A stretch of DNA of 64,000 bases, taken from contig CAZOPV010000005.1 in NCBI GenBank assembly GCA_964582085.1, positions 124,001 to 188,000 on the forward strand. The letters are read 5' to 3'. Origin of the DNA: JADGNF01 sp964582085 (GTDB lineage Archaea; Thermoproteota; Bathyarchaeia; Bathyarchaeales; Bathycorpusculaceae). Shown here piece after piece: positions 8,206 to 17,141 of the stretch. The first letter of the stretch is position 1. Each line of letters starts with the position of its first letter. The position numbers and the translations under genes are program-made. The notes below the pieces were generated by a model. That model did no database searches. It had not been told where the DNA came from and was given only the letters and a program-made list of their open reading frames with translations.

Positions 8206-11200
8206 CTACCAAAAAGTCCAAGGCAATTCATCCATGTACTCGTTCAGAGAGCGGACAGTTGTACCGTTATGGTGCTTAAGAACTTTAACTATCGTGGAAG
8301 CTAATTCTAAATTTACAATTACAGGAACGTTGAATTCAACTGCTTGCCGACGTATAATGTAACCGTCAGTTAAAACTTCAGTGTATTTTGTTCGCTTGTT
8401 AGGCATGGGCACATTGATCACGAGATCAATTTTGTGTTCCTGCAGGTAATCGAGTATGTTATTGGGGTTTACGTTTGCCTCTTTAACCTTGAGCAACTCA
8501 GTAACCTTTACTCCGTGTGCTTGGATAACTTCTGCAGTGTGTTTAGTTGCATAAATTGTGAAACCCATCTCTTCAAAAGCCCGAGCTAACCCCACGGCAC
8601 GTCTCTTATGTTCGTCACCGCCCACTGTTATAAGCACCGCGCCGTTTTTGGGAGGCATACGAAATTCGGCAGACTGCAATGCTTTAGAGAAGGCGTCAGC
8701 GAAGTTTTCACCTAAACATGCAACTTCGCCTGTGCTGAGCATTTCCACCCCCAATATAGGATCAGCACCACTCAACCTCATGAAACTGAACTGAGGCACT
8801 TTAACAGCCACGTGGCGGAAGGGAGGTAACTCGCATGTTTTGAGAACTTGAGTAAATTTCTTACCTAACATCGCCAAAGTTGCAAGTTCGATAAGGTTAA
8901 CACCGCGGGTTTTACTTACAAAAGGAATTGACCGCGAAGCACGCAAGTTACATTCTATGACGCTAACTTCGTCATCCTTGACTAAGTACTGTATGTTGTA
9001 GGGACCTTTGATGTTTAAAGCCTTGACAATTTTCTGTGTGGCATCTTCAATTTTCTTCGTAATCGCTAGGGAAAGAGTCTGCGGTGGAATGGACATCGTT
9101 GCGTCGCCACTGTGTACACCTGCGTTTTCAACGTGTTCTATTATTGCACCGATGAGACAGGTATCACCATCCGAAACGCCGTCGGCTTCAACTTCTTTGG
9201 CGCCTTCCACAAATTTGCTTATAACAACTGGGTGGTCGCGGGAAACTTTAGCGGCTAACTTGAGAAAGTTATCTAATGTGGCTTCATCGTAGGCAACACG
9301 CATGGCTGATCCTGAAAGCACATAACTGGGGCGCACAATTACGGGGTAGCCTATTTTTTCTGCAAAAAGTTTGGCGCCTTCAATCGAGGCCAGTTTACTC
9401 CATGGCGGCTGTGGAATATCGAGCCTATCCAAAAGCTCGCTAAATTTGGAGCGGTCTTCTGCCACATCTATATCTTCGGCGGCTGTGCCCAGCAATTTTA
9501 TGCCTGAGTGGGCTAATTTCATAGCAAGATTATTTGGAATTTGCCCGCCGACGCTTGCTATTAGTCCTGAGGGATTTTCTTTTTCGTAAATGTCGAGGAT
9601 CCTTTCAGGGGTCAATTCTTCAAAGTACAGCTTATCTGAGATGTCATAGTCGGTGGAAACTGTTTCAGGGTTATAGTTCACCATTATGGCTTCTTGGATG
9701 CCGTGTTTCTTTAAAGCCCAAATGGTATTGACGCCACACCAGTCAAATTCTACACTGGAACCGATACGGAAAACCCCTGCGCCTAAAACCATAACTTTGA
9801 TGTTTTCTCTGTCGAGTTCTATGTCATCTTCTGTTCCTCCATACGTCAAGTACAAATAGTTAGTTTTGGCGGGCCATTCTGCTGCCATCGTATCGATTTG
9901 CTTAATTACAGGTGTTATACCCGCGGTTTTTCGAAATTGCCGAACTTCAGGTTCAGTAGTGCCTGTGCATATAGCAATTTGCTCGTCTGAGAAACCCAAC
10001 CTCTTTGCTTCACGAATAATCTCTTTAGCAGCACTCTCTTTAAGTTTTAGAGCACAAAGTTGCGCTTCCATATCGATGATATTTTGAATTTTGTGCAGAA
10101 AGAATGGGTCAACACCACTTAAGCGATAGATTTCTTCGACGGAAATGCCCATTTTTAGGGCTTTAACAATTTTGAATAGTCGTTCATCCGTGGGGTTAGC
10201 CAGCACATCTTTGATTTTTTCAGGGGATTCAGGTTCAGAATCTTCAGGGTTACAAACCAAACCTACCTTGCCGATGTCTAGCATGCGCACAGCTTTCTGC
10301 AGCGCTTCTTCTAGACAACGTCCAATTGCCATGACTTCGCCGACGGAACGCATCTGGGGACCTATGTGGCGGTCTGCATTTTTGAATTTCTGCAGATCCC
10401 ACCGAGGGATCTTGACTGTGATGTAATCTAATGCGGGTTCAAAACAGGCGGTTGTGACTTGAGTAACTTTATTTATCAACTCTGGCAGAGTGTAACCGAT
10501 TGTGAGTTTGGTGGCTATGTAAGCTAAGGGATAACCTGTGACTTTGCTTGCGAGAGCCGAACTTCTAGAAAGACGCGAATTAACTTCTATAACACGGAAT
10601 TCTTCAGATTTTGGATTCAGCGCCCATTGAATGTTGCACTCACCAATAATGCCTAAGCTACGTATGGCGTTCAAAGCTGCAGACCGCATCAGATGGTATT
10701 CACGGTTGGTCAGTGTTTGAGAAGGCGCCACAACAATTGAGTCACCCGTGTGAACACCCATTGGATCAATGTTTTCCATGTTACAGATTATAAGGCAGTT
10801 ATCGTGGTAGTCACGCATAACCTCGTACTCAAGTTCCTTCCAATGACCTACGTACTCCTCTACGAGAACTTGGGTTATTCGACTCTGAACCAAGCCACGG
10901 TTGACTATTTCTTTTAATTCGTTGTCGTTGTGAGCAACACCAGCTCCTTTTCCACCGAGTGTATAAGCGACGCGTACGATTACAGGATAGCCAATTTCAT
11001 TTGCTGCTACTAGTGCATCTTTCACTGTGTGTGCTGATTTACTCCGTAGTGTAGGAACACCGGCTTTAATCATGACTTGCCGGAAAAGCTCACGGTCGCT
11101 AGTATTCTCTATAGATTCAACAGATGTACCTAAAACTTTGACGCCGTACCTTTCTAAGACGCCGTTTTTTGACAGTTCAATGCCACAGTTAAGCGCGGTT

Positions 11201-11478
11201 TGACCGCCAAAACCAAGTAGAATGCCGTCGGGTTTCTCTTTCTGTATTACTTTTTCGACGTATTCGGGCGTCACAGGGAGGAGGTAAACTTTACCTGATA
11301 GGCGTGGATCAGTTTGAATAGTTGCTATATTGGGGTTGACGAGAACAGTTTCGATACCCTCTTCTCGGAGAGCTTTTATGCATTGGCTACCTGAATAGTC
11401 AAATTCGGCAGCTTCTCCAATTTTGATGGCTCCACTGCCGAGAACCAGAACTTTTTTTATCCAATCAAACTTGGGCAT
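8206..11478 (-). CDS. carB: Carbamoyl-phosphate synthase large subunit
   Basis: Makes carbamoyl phosphate from bicarbonate, ammonia and two ATP for arginine and pyrimidine synthesis. At 1090 residues it has the full length. Two homologous ATP-grasp halves are visible: the first ends near VIEVNSRLSRSSALASK, the second starts near KVMVLGAGVFRIGSSVEF and ends near ECNLRASRSIPFVSKTRG. Residues beyond about 950 form the MGS-like allosteric domain (VITVGGDEHKRRAVGLARAF). The gene overlaps the end of carA by 14 nt, which suggests translational coupling. It sits in an argG-argH-carA-carB operon, so arginine synthesis is the likely main demand. Confidence 0.97.
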   Translation of the reverse strand: MPKFDWIKKVLVLGSGAIKIGEAAEFDYSGSQCIKALREEGIETVLVNPNIATIQTDPRLSGKVYLLPVTPEYVEKVIQKEKPDGILLGFGGQTALNCGIELSKNGVLERYGVKVLGTSVESIENTSDRELFRQVMIKAGVPTLRSKSAHTVKDALVAANEIGYPVIVRVAYTLGGKGAGVAHNDNELKEIVNRGLVQSRITQVLVEEYVGHWKELEYEVMRDYHDNCLIICNMENIDPMGVHTGDSIVVAPSQTLTNREYHLMRSAALNAIRSLGIIGECNIQWALNPKSEEFRVIEVNSRLSRSSALASKVTGYPLAYIATKLTIGYTLPELINKVTQVTTACFEPALDYITVKIPRWDLQKFKNADRHIGPQMRSVGEVMAIGRCLEEALQKAVRMLDIGKVGLVCNPEDSEPESPEKIKDVLANPTDERLFKIVKALKMGISVEEIYRLSGVDPFFLHKIQNIIDMEAQLCALKLKESAAKEIIREAKRLGFSDEQIAICTGTTEPEVRQFRKTAGITPVIKQIDTMAAEWPAKTNYLYLTYGGTEDDIELDRENIKVMVLGAGVFRIGSSVEFDWCGVNTIWALKKHGIQEAIMVNYNPETVSTDYDISDKLYFEELTPERILDIYEKENPSGLIASVGGQIPNNLAMKLAHSGIKLLGTAAEDIDVAEDRSKFSELLDRLDIPQPPWSKLASIEGAKLFAEKIGYPVIVRPSYVLSGSAMRVAYDEATLDNFLKLAAKVSRDHPVVISKFVEGAKEVEADGVSDGDTCLIGAIIEHVENAGVHSGDATMSIPPQTLSLAITKKIEDATQKIVKALNIKGPYNIQYLVKDDEVSVIECNLRASRSIPFVSKTRGVNLIELATLAMLGKKFTQVLKTCELPPFRHVAVKVPQFSFMRLSGADPILGVEMLSTGEVACLGENFADAFSKALQSAEFRMPPKNGAVLITVGGDEHKRRAVGLARAFEEMGFTIYATKHTAEVIQAHGVKVTELLKVKEANVNPNNILDYLQEHKIDLVINVPMPNKRTKYTEVLTDGYIIRRQAVEFNVPVIVNLELASTIVKVLKHHNGTTVRSLNEYMDELPWTFW

Positions 11479-12625
11479 CTCGGCTATCCTCCAGACTCTT
11501 CAGAAATATATCGAAGAGGAATTCAGTGTCGTATGGTCCTGGGGATGCTTCGGGATGCCACTGTATAGCAAAAACGTGTTTACTTTTGTGTCTAACACCT
11601 TCTATTGTTTTGTCGTTAGCGTTAACAAACCATGCTTCTAGAGGTGTTCTACTGAAACATTCGTTAGTTATCGCGTAGCCGTGGTTTTGGGTGGTGATGT
11701 AACAGCGATTAGTAAACAAATCCAATGCAGGCTGGTTTTGACTACGGTGACCGTATTTGAGTTTGTATGTGTCTCCGCCTACCGCCAACGCCAATATCTG
11801 AGCACCCAAACAGATGCCCATAAAAGGCTTTTGTTCAACAATTTCTTTGATCGTTTCTATGGTAGCAACGCATTTTTTGGGGTCGCCTGGACCGTTACTT
11901 AAGAAAATACCTGCTGGACGGTAATCTAAGATTTCTTTAGCGGAAAAATTGTATGGTACACGAGTGACGTTTATACCGCGGTTTAACAGGTTTCGTATAA
12001 TGTTATATTTAACCCCGCAGTCTATGAGAACCACATTATATTTGCCACTGACAGCGTAGTGAACGGGTTCTTTGACAGAAACCGCACTAACTAAATCCGT
12101 CTGGTTAGGGTCAGGAATAGAAGTTGCTTCTTTAAGCAAACTCTCAAGGTTAAGGTCTTCACCTTCCTCACAAACTTGAAGTACACCCAACATTACTCCG
12201 TGTGTTCTAAGTTTCTTAGTTAAGGCACGGGTATCGATACCACTTATACCAGGGATGTTTTCGTCCCGTAACCACTGATCCAAAGTCCGAGTCGACGCCC
12301 AATGGAAAGGTTCAGTACATAACTCGTGGATGATTAATCCTGAAGTTTGGATACGTTCTGATTCAAAATAAATGGGGATACCGAAGTTTAGATCACAAGA
12401 AGACGGAACACCATAGTTTCCCACAAGAGGATAGGTCAAAGCTAGAAGTTGCCCTTTATAGGACGGATCAGTGAGAGCCTCAGGATAACCCACCATTGAA
12501 GTGGAGAATACTACTTCTCCGGTCACTTTTCTGGAGGCGCCAAAGCCTTTACCGACATAGAAAGTGCCGTCTTCTAAAACTAGAGCCGCTTTTTTGTTTT
12601 TGCAGGAGTCAAGTTGTTGAAACAA
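11465..12625 (-). CDS. carA: Carbamoyl-phosphate synthase small (glutaminase) subunit
   Basis: Class I glutamine amidotransferase subunit that passes ammonia to CarB. At 386 residues the size is normal. The N-terminal CPSase domain starts at ALVLEDGTFYVGKGFG. The C-terminal glutaminase has the nucleophile Cys in GICLGAQ, where most homologues read GICLGHQ, and the catalytic His-Pro-Glu in QWHPEASPG. The start is TTG; the ribosome site is weak. The 36-nt gap to argH and the overlap with carB place it mid-operon. Confidence 0.96.
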   Translation of the reverse strand: MFQQLDSCKNKKAALVLEDGTFYVGKGFGASRKVTGEVVFSTSMVGYPEALTDPSYKGQLLALTYPLVGNYGVPSSCDLNFGIPIYFESERIQTSGLIIHELCTEPFHWASTRTLDQWLRDENIPGISGIDTRALTKKLRTHGVMLGVLQVCEEGEDLNLESLLKEATSIPDPNQTDLVSAVSVKEPVHYAVSGKYNVVLIDCGVKYNIIRNLLNRGINVTRVPYNFSAKEILDYRPAGIFLSNGPGDPKKCVATIETIKEIVEQKPFMGICLGAQILALAVGGDTYKLKYGHRSQNQPALDLFTNRCYITTQNHGYAITNECFSRTPLEAWFVNANDKTIEGVRHKSKHVFAIQWHPEASPGPYDTEFLFDIFLKSLEDSRDAQV

Positions 12626-12661
12626 AGCCCTATTCTACCTATCAACTTAAATTTTTAAAGA

Positions 12662-14149
12662 TTACGTTTTCACCTTTTGTGGGTAAAAATATAGCTGCAC
12701 TACAGAGCTTAGCTTGTTTTCCGCTTCTTCAAGCGCCTTGTCAAGCTTTGATATATTGGATTTGGTGGCGAACAGCTGTTTTTCTCGTGTCACCAACGCA
12801 CGCTTCACCTCAACGGGCGCTGGTCCGCCTTTAACGTTGTGGGTCTGCACAAGTTTAAGCGGGTTCACCAGTTCTTTGATCTCTTCCTCTTTAACGGTAA
12901 CTTTTATACCTGCCACATCCTGGGAAACTTTTGCCAGCAAAACAGGCGTCGCATCCTCAAAGGTCAATTTTGCTTCAATCAGTGATTTGACGAGGGCACC
13001 GACAATTTTGTGGGCAGTTCGGAAAGGTACCCTATGTCTCCGCACTAAGGTGTTAGCCAGTTCAGTAGCTGCCACAAAACTCTTCGAAACTTTGCTTGAA
13101 ATGTCTGCAGTGACTTTGAGTTTAGGGAGAATTTTGTGCATCATATCTAAGGAAGCACGGGTAATTTCTACAGAGTCCCACAGTTTAGGCGTAATTTCCT
13201 GAAAGTCCAGATTATAAGTGGAGGGCAAATTTTTCAGCGTTGCAGTTACAGCCATGAGATTGCCCAGCACATGACTAGTCCGCGCACGTATGACTTCTAA
13301 GACTTCAGGGTTCTTCTTTTGAGGCATAATGCTACTGGTGCTAGTAAATTCATCAGGAAGTTCAACTACTCCAAAATCAGGAGAACTCCAAATTATTAGA
13401 TCCTCAGCAAATCGGCTTAAGTTTACTGAAATCATCGCAAGCACTGATATGGCTTCAACTATAAAGTCTCGACTGCTCACCGCGTCTATGGAGTTTTCTA
13501 CTATGCCGTTGAAGCCTAAAAGTTCAGCGGTGCGGTCACGATTTATCGGAAAACTGGTAGTTGCCAAAGCCCCTGCTCCTAAAGGAGAAAGATTAACTCG
13601 AACGTAGAGGTTTTGGAGTCTCTGCAGGTCCCGTTCTAACATGTCAAAGTAAGAAAGCAAGTAATGCGCAAAAGTTACAGGTTGAGCAGGCTGCAGATGC
13701 GTGTACTCCAAGATTACAGTCTCCAAGTTCTCTTCCGCCACTTCGGTCAAGTGGTCCTGTACATGAGCCACGGTACGCATTATAACGAGCAATTCGTTAC
13801 GTAGAACCATACGGATGGCGGTGGCGACTTGGTCGTTTCGGCTTTTGGCTATGTGAAGATTGCCGCCTACTTCAGGTCCATTCTCGCTGAGAACTGCTTC
13901 CTCAACAGCCATGTGAACATCTTCTGCAGATTCACCCAATTGCATGTTTACATGTTTTGCTAAAGTCGCCAAAATTTTTGCGCCGTCGTCTTTAGTTATG
14001 ATTTCCTGTTCAATAAGCATAACAACATGAGCTTTGTTTATGGCTAAAACCGCATCTAGCAGGCGTGTGTCATCTTTGAGTGATGAAGTGAAGTGGACAA
14101 CGTCTTCACGTATTTTTGTTAGGCGTCCACCATGAAGGATTTTTGACGT
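12662..14149 (-). CDS. argH: Argininosuccinate lyase (apparent ACG start)
   Basis: Splits argininosuccinate into arginine and fumarate. The fumarase-superfamily signature SSIMPQKKNPEVLEV is present. The first ATG, GTG or TTG in frame is at 14020, which would remove about 43 residues including the conserved opening SKILHGGRLTKIREDVVHFT. That block is in frame and begins right after ACG at 14149-14147, where ATG is expected. An SD-like GGTG lies 4 nt before the ACG. An in-frame TAA (the argG stop) lies only seven codons further upstream, so no other start is available. With ACG the protein is 495 residues, a normal length. Gap to argG is 21 nt. Confidence 0.93.
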   Translation of the reverse strand, partial: TSKILHGGRLTKIREDVVHFTSSLKDDTRLLDAVLAINKAHVVMLIEQEIITKDDGAKILATLAKHVNMQLGESAEDVHMAVEEAVLSENGPEVGGNLHIAKSRNDQVATAIRMVLRNELLVIMRTVAHVQDHLTEVAEENLETVILEYTHLQPAQPVTFAHYLLSYFDMLERDLQRLQNLYVRVNLSPLGAGALATTSFPINRDRTAELLGFNGIVENSIDAVSSRDFIVEAISVLAMISVNLSRFAEDLIIWSSPDFGVVELPDEFTSTSSIMPQKKNPEVLEVIRARTSHVLGNLMAVTATLKNLPSTYNLDFQEITPKLWDSVEITRASLDMMHKILPKLKVTADISSKVSKSFVAATELANTLVRRHRVPFRTAHKIVGALVKSLIEAKLTFEDATPVLLAKVSQDVAGIKVTVKEEEIKELVNPLKLVQTHNVKGGPAPVEVKRALVTREKQLFATKSNISKLDKALEEAENKLSSVVQLYFYPQKVKT

Positions 14150-14170
14150 AACACACCAACTCTTTGAGTT

Positions 14171-15403
14171 TTATTTACACAAGAAGCTATGTTGATTTGA
14201 CGCTTTTTTCTTGGAAGATAACTTGAGAGCGTTGTACATTCTGGTTTGAAGACCCCATAGTTCAATGAAGCCCTTTGAATACGACTGGTTAAACGAGGTT
14301 TTGATGTTATAGTTAGCCAAATTTTTGTCATAGAGAGACATCGGCGAATTGCGTCCAACCACTCGGAGTCCGCCTTTGTAAAGTTTGAGGCGAACCTCGC
14401 CGGTCACATTCTCTTGTGACTTGTTTATGAAAGCGTCAAGGTCCTCTTTGAGAGGGTCAACCCAAAGTCCAGAATATGCCAAGAAGACCCATTCGGCATC
14501 AATGTATTGTTTGAAGAGGACTTCATGGCGGGTCATAACCAGTTTTTCTAAGTCTTTATGAGCCTCCAAAATAACTGTGGCAGCTGGACATTCGTAGACT
14601 TCGCGGGATTTTATACCAACGAGTCGGTCTTCGATGTGGTCTATACGTCCAACTCCGTGTTTTCCCGCGATTTTATTGAGGGCTTCAACTAGAGCAAGAG
14701 GCTTCATTTTTTCTCCGTTGACTGCTATGGGGATGCCTTGTTCAAATGTAATTGTAACGTACTCTGGGGTATTGGGTGCCTTCTCAGCGGAAACTGTCCA
14801 CTCGTAGGCTTCTTCTGGCGGCTCATTTTTTGCGTCCTCCAAGAGTCCACACTCTATGGCGCGGCCCCATACGCTGGCGTCTATACTAAACTTTTTTGCA
14901 GCGTCAGAAACAGGGATGCCCTTGGTTTTGGCGTATTCAATTTCTTCTTCTCTAGTCATGCCCCATTCTCGAACAGGAGCAATTATTTTTTTGTCTGGAG
15001 CTAACGAACTCAGAGTGATATCGAATCGCACTTGATCGTTGCCTCTGCCTGTGCAACCGTGAGCTAATCCTGTGGCACCTTCTTTCTCAGCAACTTCAAC
15101 CATTTTCTTGGCAATCAGAGGGCGCGAAAGACTAGTGCTGACGGGATATTTGCCTTCGTAGAGAGCGTTAGCTTTTATGGCTGGAAAAATGTAATCAGTT
15201 ACAAATTCATGTTTGGCATCAACAGAGAAGTGTTTTAGGACCCCAAGTTTGTTGGCTTTAGCTTCGACACCCTTGAGGTCTTCCTGTTGTCCGACATCAA
15301 CGGTAACAGTTATTACTTCTGCGTAATACTTCTCCTGTAAGTATTTTATTAATACAGATGTATCTAGCCCGCCGCTGTAGGCGAGTACAAATTTTTCAGT
15401 GAT
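14171..15403 (-). CDS. argG: Argininosuccinate synthase (apparent ATC start)
   Basis: Joins citrulline and aspartate with ATP. The P-loop YSGGLDTS lies near residue 10 and GLAHGCTGRGNDQVRFD near 110-126, both essential. The first ATG, GTG or TTG in frame is at 15103, a hundred codons too late and past the P-loop. The frame is open back to a TAA at 15409. A strong Shine-Dalgarno GGGGGAG (15416-15410) is followed 6 nt later by ATC at 15403, giving (M)TEKFVLAYSGG, an ordinary ArgG opening. ATC at 15406 is a weaker choice. Length is about 410 residues, typical for the family. First gene of the minus-strand operon, with TATA near 15460. Confidence 0.94.
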   Translation of the reverse strand: MTEKFVLAYSGGLDTSVLIKYLQEKYYAEVITVTVDVGQQEDLKGVEAKANKLGVLKHFSVDAKHEFVTDYIFPAIKANALYEGKYPVSTSLSRPLIAKKMVEVAEKEGATGLAHGCTGRGNDQVRFDITLSSLAPDKKIIAPVREWGMTREEEIEYAKTKGIPVSDAAKKFSIDASVWGRAIECGLLEDAKNEPPEEAYEWTVSAEKAPNTPEYVTITFEQGIPIAVNGEKMKPLALVEALNKIAGKHGVGRIDHIEDRLVGIKSREVYECPAATVILEAHKDLEKLVMTRHEVLFKQYIDAEWVFLAYSGLWVDPLKEDLDAFINKSQENVTGEVRLKLYKGGLRVVGRNSPMSLYDKNLANYNIKTSFNQSYSKGFIELWGLQTRMYNALKLSSKKKASNQHSFLCK

Positions 15404-15458
15404 GATTTACTCCCCCGTTTTTGAAATCCAAATTATTCCCCTAGCGTTCCGTACAGTG

Positions 15459-15466
15459 TTTTTAAA
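15459..15466 (-). promoter_or_regulatory. TATA box of the argG operon
   Basis: On the minus strand TTTAAAAA lies about 55 nt before the proposed argG start. A start site about 25 nt further would leave a leader of about 30 nt carrying the GGGGGAG ribosome site. It is divergent from the TATA of the threonine operon (CTTTAAAT, 15495-15502), so the two operons share one 116-nt control region. Confidence 0.5.
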
Positions 15467-15494
15467 CTTTACGACTTTTTTGTAACATAACAAG

Positions 15495-15502
15495 CTTTAA
15501 AT
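15495..15502 (+). promoter_or_regulatory. TATA box of the threonine operon
   Basis: CTTTAAAT lies about 21 nt before the ATG of the ACT-domain gene. This suggests a leaderless or near-leaderless transcript starting at or near that ATG, or at the second ATG at 15529. Confidence 0.45.
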
Positions 15503-15519
15503 GTCCTAAATAATACATC

Positions 15520-16110
15520 ATGGGCTGTATGACGACGACCGCACAAAACGTCCGCAATTACCTCCGCAACAAACCCTATCTGCTGGAAGCTCTAGAGAAG
15601 GGTATAGTTAATCTCAGCGAATTGTCTCGTCAAATCCAAAAAGAACTTGAAACTAACAACATAACCGCTACCAAAGCTGCTCTACGCCGATTCGGTGAAG
15701 AACTAAAAAAACGTAGGCAAAAAAGAGAGGAAAAAGTGTTGCAAATTCTCAAACGCAGCAGCATAGCAGTTTATGACCGAAAAGCGGTGATTATAACTAC
15801 CAAAGAGGTTAACACAAAAAGTGGCATGAAAGTGGATTTACCAGGAAAATTTGTCTATCTCCTTGACCGCGCCGACCTGCCTGAACGCATAAGCACATTG
15901 GTTAAACACGACAATTGCACCATGATTGTCATCAACTCACCTGAAGAACTAGAAGCAACCCCAGGAGTTGTTGCCTTCTTGACCACTTTGCTTGCCGAGC
16001 AAAATGTGAACATAGTAGAATTCATCTCCTGCTGGACCGAAACTGTAATAGTTGTGGACAAGCAGGACAGCCTCAAAGCGTATGAGGCATTAACCAACTT
16101 AGTTGGTTAA
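15520..16110 (+). CDS. ACT-domain regulatory protein heading the threonine operon
   Basis: A 196-residue archaeal protein with a helical, basic N-terminal half (residues 1-85, with KKRRQKREEK near 65-75) and a C-terminal ACT-like pair of alpha/beta units from SIAVYDRKAVIITT to the end. ACT domains bind amino acids. It is the first gene before thrB-thrC-hom-lysC, so an amino-acid-sensing regulator of this operon is a fair inference. DNA or RNA binding by the basic N-terminus is possible but not shown. ATG 15520 or ATG 15529 could be the start. Confidence 0.7.
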   Translation: MGCMTTTAQNVRNYLRNKPYLLEALEKGIVNLSELSRQIQKELETNNITATKAALRRFGEELKKRRQKREEKVLQILKRSSIAVYDRKAVIITTKEVNTKSGMKVDLPGKFVYLLDRADLPERISTLVKHDNCTMIVINSPEELEATPGVVAFLTTLLAEQNVNIVEFISCWTETVIVVDKQDSLKAYEALTNLVG

Positions 16111-16184
16111 AAATAGAGAGAATCTAACTCAAAATAATATTAATAATTGTAGAAATATTAACTGTGCGTCTGTGAGGAAAAGCG

Positions 16185-17135
16185 ATGCCCCACAATGAAG
16201 TTACAGTTCAAGCACCAGCGACCAGCGCCAACCTTGGACCAGGATTTGACATCTTCGGTTTAGCGTTAGAGTATCCCAGCGATAAAGTTACAATTACACT
16301 CGCTGACAGAGAAGCCGGCATAAAAATTGAAGTTTTCGGGGTGGCAGCGCAGACAATTTCAACAGCACCTGAACGAAACACTGCCGGCGTCGTCGCAAAG
16401 CACATTCTAAGAGATTACTGGCTAAACAGGGGCGTCAACATTAAAATTGAAAAAGGCATATGGCCAAGCCGGGGCTTGGGTAGCAGTGCAGCTTCGGCAG
16501 CAGCCACGGCGTTTGGATTAAACCATTTACTTAATATTAAACTTTCCACAGATCAGCTCGTCAGGTTTGCAGCTAAAGGGGAAGTGGCTAGCGCGGGGTC
16601 TGCCCACGCAGACAACGTTGCCGCCGCTATCTACGGCAACTTTGTAATAGTGAAAGCGTATAATCCCGTGGAAGTCATCCCTCTGAAGGCGCCTGCTGAT
16701 ATGGAAGTCTGCGTAGCGTTCCCTCAAATAGTCACGCCGAAGGGTAAAACTGTGAAGGCGCGTTCAGTTATACCGAAGATGACACAATTAGAAAAAGTTA
16801 TCTATAACACAGGGAAAGTTGCAGCGATGGTAAGCGGATTTTACACTGAAGATGTAGATCTTATAGGTCAGTCTATGTCGGACGCCATTGTTGAACCAGC
16901 CCGAACTTTTCTAATTCCAGGGTATGCTAAGGTTAAAGAGAGCGCTTTTAAAGCAGGTGCATGTGGCTTTGGAATCAGCGGTGCGGGTCCTTCAGTAATA
17001 GCCATAGTCAACAAGAAAAAAGCAAACTCTGGGAAAGTGGCACAAGCCATGAAAGAAAGCTTTGAGGATGTTGGTTTGGAGGCAACTGCTTTTGCCACCC
17101 GACCTAGTAAAGGTGTAAGTTTAATTGAGGAGTGA
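16185..17135 (+). CDS. thrB: Homoserine kinase
   Basis: GHMP-family kinase phosphorylating homoserine in threonine synthesis. At 316 residues the size is right. The N-terminus has APATSANLGPGFD, typical of ThrB. The ATP loop GLGSSAAS lies at residues 97-104 and the C-terminal GFGISGAGPSVIAIV glycine motif near 268-282. The ATG is preceded by GAGG at a spacing of 7. It lies between the ACT gene and thrC, with only 6 nt to thrC. Confidence 0.95.
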   Translation: MPHNEVTVQAPATSANLGPGFDIFGLALEYPSDKVTITLADREAGIKIEVFGVAAQTISTAPERNTAGVVAKHILRDYWLNRGVNIKIEKGIWPSRGLGSSAASAAATAFGLNHLLNIKLSTDQLVRFAAKGEVASAGSAHADNVAAAIYGNFVIVKAYNPVEVIPLKAPADMEVCVAFPQIVTPKGKTVKARSVIPKMTQLEKVIYNTGKVAAMVSGFYTEDVDLIGQSMSDAIVEPARTFLIPGYAKVKESAFKAGACGFGISGAGPSVIAIVNKKKANSGKVAQAMKESFEDVGLEATAFATRPSKGVSLIEE

Positions 17136-17141
17136 AAGAAA

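Noticed and set aside
12714..13202. 162-codon open frame opposite argH
   Set aside because: Antisense shadow of argH, Ser/Thr-rich, no motif.
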